A stretch of 64,000 bases of DNA, from contig CBDCLS010000005.1 of assembly GCA_965218775.1 (NCBI GenBank), positions 2,434,294 through 2,498,293 of the forward strand, written 5' to 3'. Numbering within the stretch: position 1 is the first letter of the stretch; each line of letters starts with the position of its first letter. Of this stretch, positions 61,967 through 64,000 are shown in pieces. A program made the translations under genes and the position numbers. Below the pieces are notes generated by a model. That model was not told where the DNA came from, did not search any database, and was given only the letters and a program-made list of their open reading frames with translations. The DNA comes from CAUZIZ01 sp965218775. GTDB lineage: Bacteria; Acidobacteriota; UBA6911; RPQK01; JAJDTT01.

Positions 61967-63319
61967 CGGATTTCTCATAGTGAAAGCAGAAAGGCTGATT
62001 TTAGTCGATTTTTCGACTCTGGTTTGAGCCGAAGTCTCAGTTGAGGGCACTGTAGAGTGCGAGAGCTTGGTGACACCTATGTTGAAGGCGGAAAACCGGT
62101 TTTTCAGACACACCTCAGCCGCCTCAGTTGCAGATGGTTGGGATTTCCGGTTTGCCTCCGCTCAGCCGAGCTGTTGAAGCTGGGCCAAGGTTTGGGCGTA
62201 GAGTGTTTGGTAAGGATAACCCTCGCTCAGCGACAAGCTCACCCGTCGGACACTGACCCGAATCTGGCCTCCTATCTTCAACAGTTTGAGGCGAATCGTC
62301 TGGCATTGCGCCTTCGCCCACTGGGTCCCCTTCAAAGCGACACACCTGAGCGTGTGCAGCAGATTGTAAGCCACCGAGGAAAACCACAGGCGCAGCTGAT
62401 TGCTCTTCATGCGGTGCGTCGAGGTCCGATCGGCAAACAGCTCTAGCTGCTGCTCCTTAATCCGATTCTCCGCTTCCCCTCGCGCGCAGTACAGCTCCTC
62501 GTACAGCTTTTGGGCGGGCCACCGCTTCGCTCCCAGCGAGGTGACGACAAAGCGGGGATTGGATCCCTTACCCGTGTACTCGGCCTTGCCCACCACTCGC
62601 CGCTCTTGACTCCAGCTTTTGCGCGTCTGGTAACGAAAGTCCTTGTAGACTCGGGCGCTGCTGCCGTTGGCTTGTTGCAGTGCCTGGGCCTGTTCCAACT
62701 CGGACTCCAGGGCCCCCTCTAAGCGCTGATTGCGGGCCAGACCGAAGACGTAATCCACTCGATGCTCCTCACACCATTTCATCAACGCCTCGCGGGCAAA
62801 GCTGCTGTCCGCCCGCAGAGTAATGCGGACCTTCGGCCACTTCGCCCGCAGTTGTCCCACCATCCGCTCCATCTCCTGGACCGCTCCTTCGGAGCCATCC
62901 AGGTTCGACACCCGCAGCTTGGCCCCCAGCACATACCCCTCGCAAAACACATACAGCGGCAGGTAGCAGTAACACCGGTAGTAGCCATGGTAGAAACGAC
63001 CCTCCTGTTCTCCGTGCAGCGGATCATCCGTCGCATCCAGGTCCAAGACCAACTCCTTCGGTTTCCCGCCTCGCACCCGAATGAACTGCTCCACCAAAAA
63101 CGCTTCGACCGCGGCTTCATCCACCGGCGTCTTGCGATATTTATCCTGCGTCACCGAGGACAACTCCAAACGATTGAGGGTGCTCTTGCCCGCACACGCC
63201 TTGCCTCGATCCGCTTCCGCTCGCCGATCCCTCCCCAAGGGATCTTCCTTGCCGACCAACACCGCCATCAGCGGATCTGCCCGGAGCTCCTCATGATCGT
63301 TGACATCCTCATAGCCTAG
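61967..63319 (-). mobile_element. IS-B (IS1380) copy 2, split by IS-C copy 2
   Basis: Begins with the IS-B end cccggatttctca at a CTAA site (complement of TTAG, 61963-61966). Nearly identical to copy 1 but ends after about 1350 bases where IS-C copy 2 starts, at CTAG 63316-63319. The other end must lie beyond the window. Confidence 0.9.
62162..63315 (-). pseudogene. IS1380 transposase, N-terminus removed by insertion
   Basis: Frame matches the intact copy at 31732-33129 from its residue ~80 (GYEDVNDHEELRADPL) to the end. The N-terminal ~80 residues are separated by IS-C copy 2. An internal Met at 63268 could still start a 368-residue piece that keeps the DDE residues. Confidence 0.9.
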
Positions 63320-64000
63320 CCTCGATTTCCACGGCAGTACAAATGACGCCTTTCCGCTTCGAGCCCCCCGCCAGAATCCTTGATCGGCGCGACTTGCGCC
63401 TGCTGTGTTTCCACCTACGTTAGTAAATAGAAGTACCTATTTGGATAGAGAGGTAATCCTATACCTAAAACCTGATCAAGGGACGATCCCCACGCGAATG
63501 CTAGAAAAGTCTGGATATGAGGCAGAATAGAACCCTATCAAAGGCTGAGCATTTTCTGTCATTCATATCTAGTATAGTTATAGTTTGGAATACAGTAATC
63601 GGAATGGACTAACTAATGACACCCGACCGACCGTTCCGGAGGCCCAATTCTTCCTGGCCCCCGAATCGCCTCTGCAGCGCCAGTATGAGGCCTTGCGCTG
63701 CTTTTTCGTCGAAGGCTTGCCCTCGCAGCAGGTCGCCACTCGCTTCGGCTATTCCCCAGGAGCCTTCCGCGTCCTCTGTCATCAGTTTTGCCATGATCTC
63801 AGCAAGCGCGCCCGCTTCTTTCAGGCGATTCGCCGGGGGCCTCAAGCGGCGCCCGCCCGCGATCGGGTGCGGGAACGGGCCGTCGCCCTGCGCAAGCGAA
63901 ACCTCTCGGTCTACGATATCCAACGCGAGTTGGCCGCCGCCGGCCATTCCATCAGCATCAATGCGTTATCGATCCTGCTGCGAGAGGAGGGCTTCGCCCG
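63320..64000 (+). mobile_element. IS-C copy 2, left part, runs off window
   Basis: First 681 bases match 23545 onward, with few substitutions (for example t to c in the leader at 63458 and C to T giving Cys instead of Arg near transposase residue 69). Its left target is CTAG, as in copy 1. Confidence 0.92.
63585..64000 (+). CDS. IS-C transposase copy 2, N-terminal part
   Basis: Open to the window edge from the same TTG as copy 1, about 138 residues visible (PESPLQRQYEALRCFF, RKRNLSVYDIQRELA). One amino-acid change, R to C, in LCHQFCHDLSKRA relative to copy 1. Confidence 0.85.
   Translation, partial: MEYSNRNGLTNDTRPTVPEAQFFLAPESPLQRQYEALRCFFVEGLPSQQVATRFGYSPGAFRVLCHQFCHDLSKRARFFQAIRRGPQAAPARDRVRERAVALRKRNLSVYDIQRELAAAGHSISINALSILLREEGFA

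Noticed and set aside
1..64000. CRISPR array, tRNA or rRNA genes, defence islands
   Set aside because: I looked for regularly spaced short repeats, cloverleaf-type sequences and known defence proteins and saw none. Repeats present are palindromic, dispersed or short tandem and lack spacers. A tRNA could have been missed by eye.

Overview
The window reads as one chromosomal stretch (GC roughly 58-60 %) of a Gram-negative bacterium, most likely an Acidobacteriota or a close ecological equivalent such as a sponge- or sediment-associated lineage. The grounds are an Oar-like TonB receptor with a carboxypeptidase-regulatory domain, a DUF1549/DUF1553 + DUF1501 + PPC cassette, DUF1080, Tat-exported Gfo/Idh/MocA and enolase-superfamily proteins, IPT/TIG-type secreted proteins, and many insertion sequences and palindromic repeats. 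The phylum is an inference; there is no rRNA or tRNA gene in the window.

Layout. 1-7200 (minus strand): a DUF1549/DUF1553 - DUF1501 - PPC cassette whose first gene is split by an ISNCY-like element (4439-6137); the target duplication lets the original frame be rebuilt. 7426-11409: a PQQ-type beta-propeller gene, an ~80-bp direct repeat bracketing a two-gene membrane/DUF218 module, and a VCBS remnant. 11525-22045: a glycan-type locus with two related secreted beta-propeller proteins, a 1050-aa TonB receptor, a DUF1080 protein and a TIM-barrel glycosidase-like protein. 22207-31432: small membrane genes, a frameshifted glyoxalase-like gene, a complete 2.1-kb IS with a CTAG target (IS-C), a large IPT-domain protein, a divergent Lgt homologue and a decayed sialidase. 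31534-33223: a complete IS1380-type element. 33332-41229: a second TIM-barrel glycosidase-like lipoprotein operon, a LolA-like protein, a PfkB kinase, RadC, an O-methyltransferase and a sugar-binding lipoprotein. 41336-45500: a sugar isomerase-like gene, then DprE1-DprE2-UbiA, the set that makes polyprenyl-phospho-arabinose. 45598-51141: a chimeric remnant, a sialidase and a fused hydantoinase A/B (5-oxoprolinase type), with composition that looks imported. 51293-59299: a glycine-zipper peptide, a third beta-propeller paralogue, a broken membrane-protein gene, SDR, aldo/keto reductase, thyA-folA, a stand-alone 5'-3' exonuclease and a methyltransferase. 59486-64000: a Gfo/Idh/MocA oxidoreductase, an SH3-like ORF, and an enolase-superfamily gene destroyed by nested insertions (IS1380 copy 2, itself split by IS-C copy 2).

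How it fits together. The core theme is acquisition and breakdown of complex glycans: secreted propeller proteins, sialidases, TIM-barrel hydrolases, DUF1080 (3-keto-glycoside hydrolase type), Gfo/Idh/MocA oxidoreductase, an enolase-superfamily dehydratase remnant, a sugar-binding protein, a sugar isomerase and a PfkB kinase. A second theme is D-arabinofuranose donor synthesis. A third is ongoing genome decay driven by three IS types and several palindromic or dispersed repeat families. At least six genes are broken. No CRISPR array, no tRNA and no recognisable defence system were seen.
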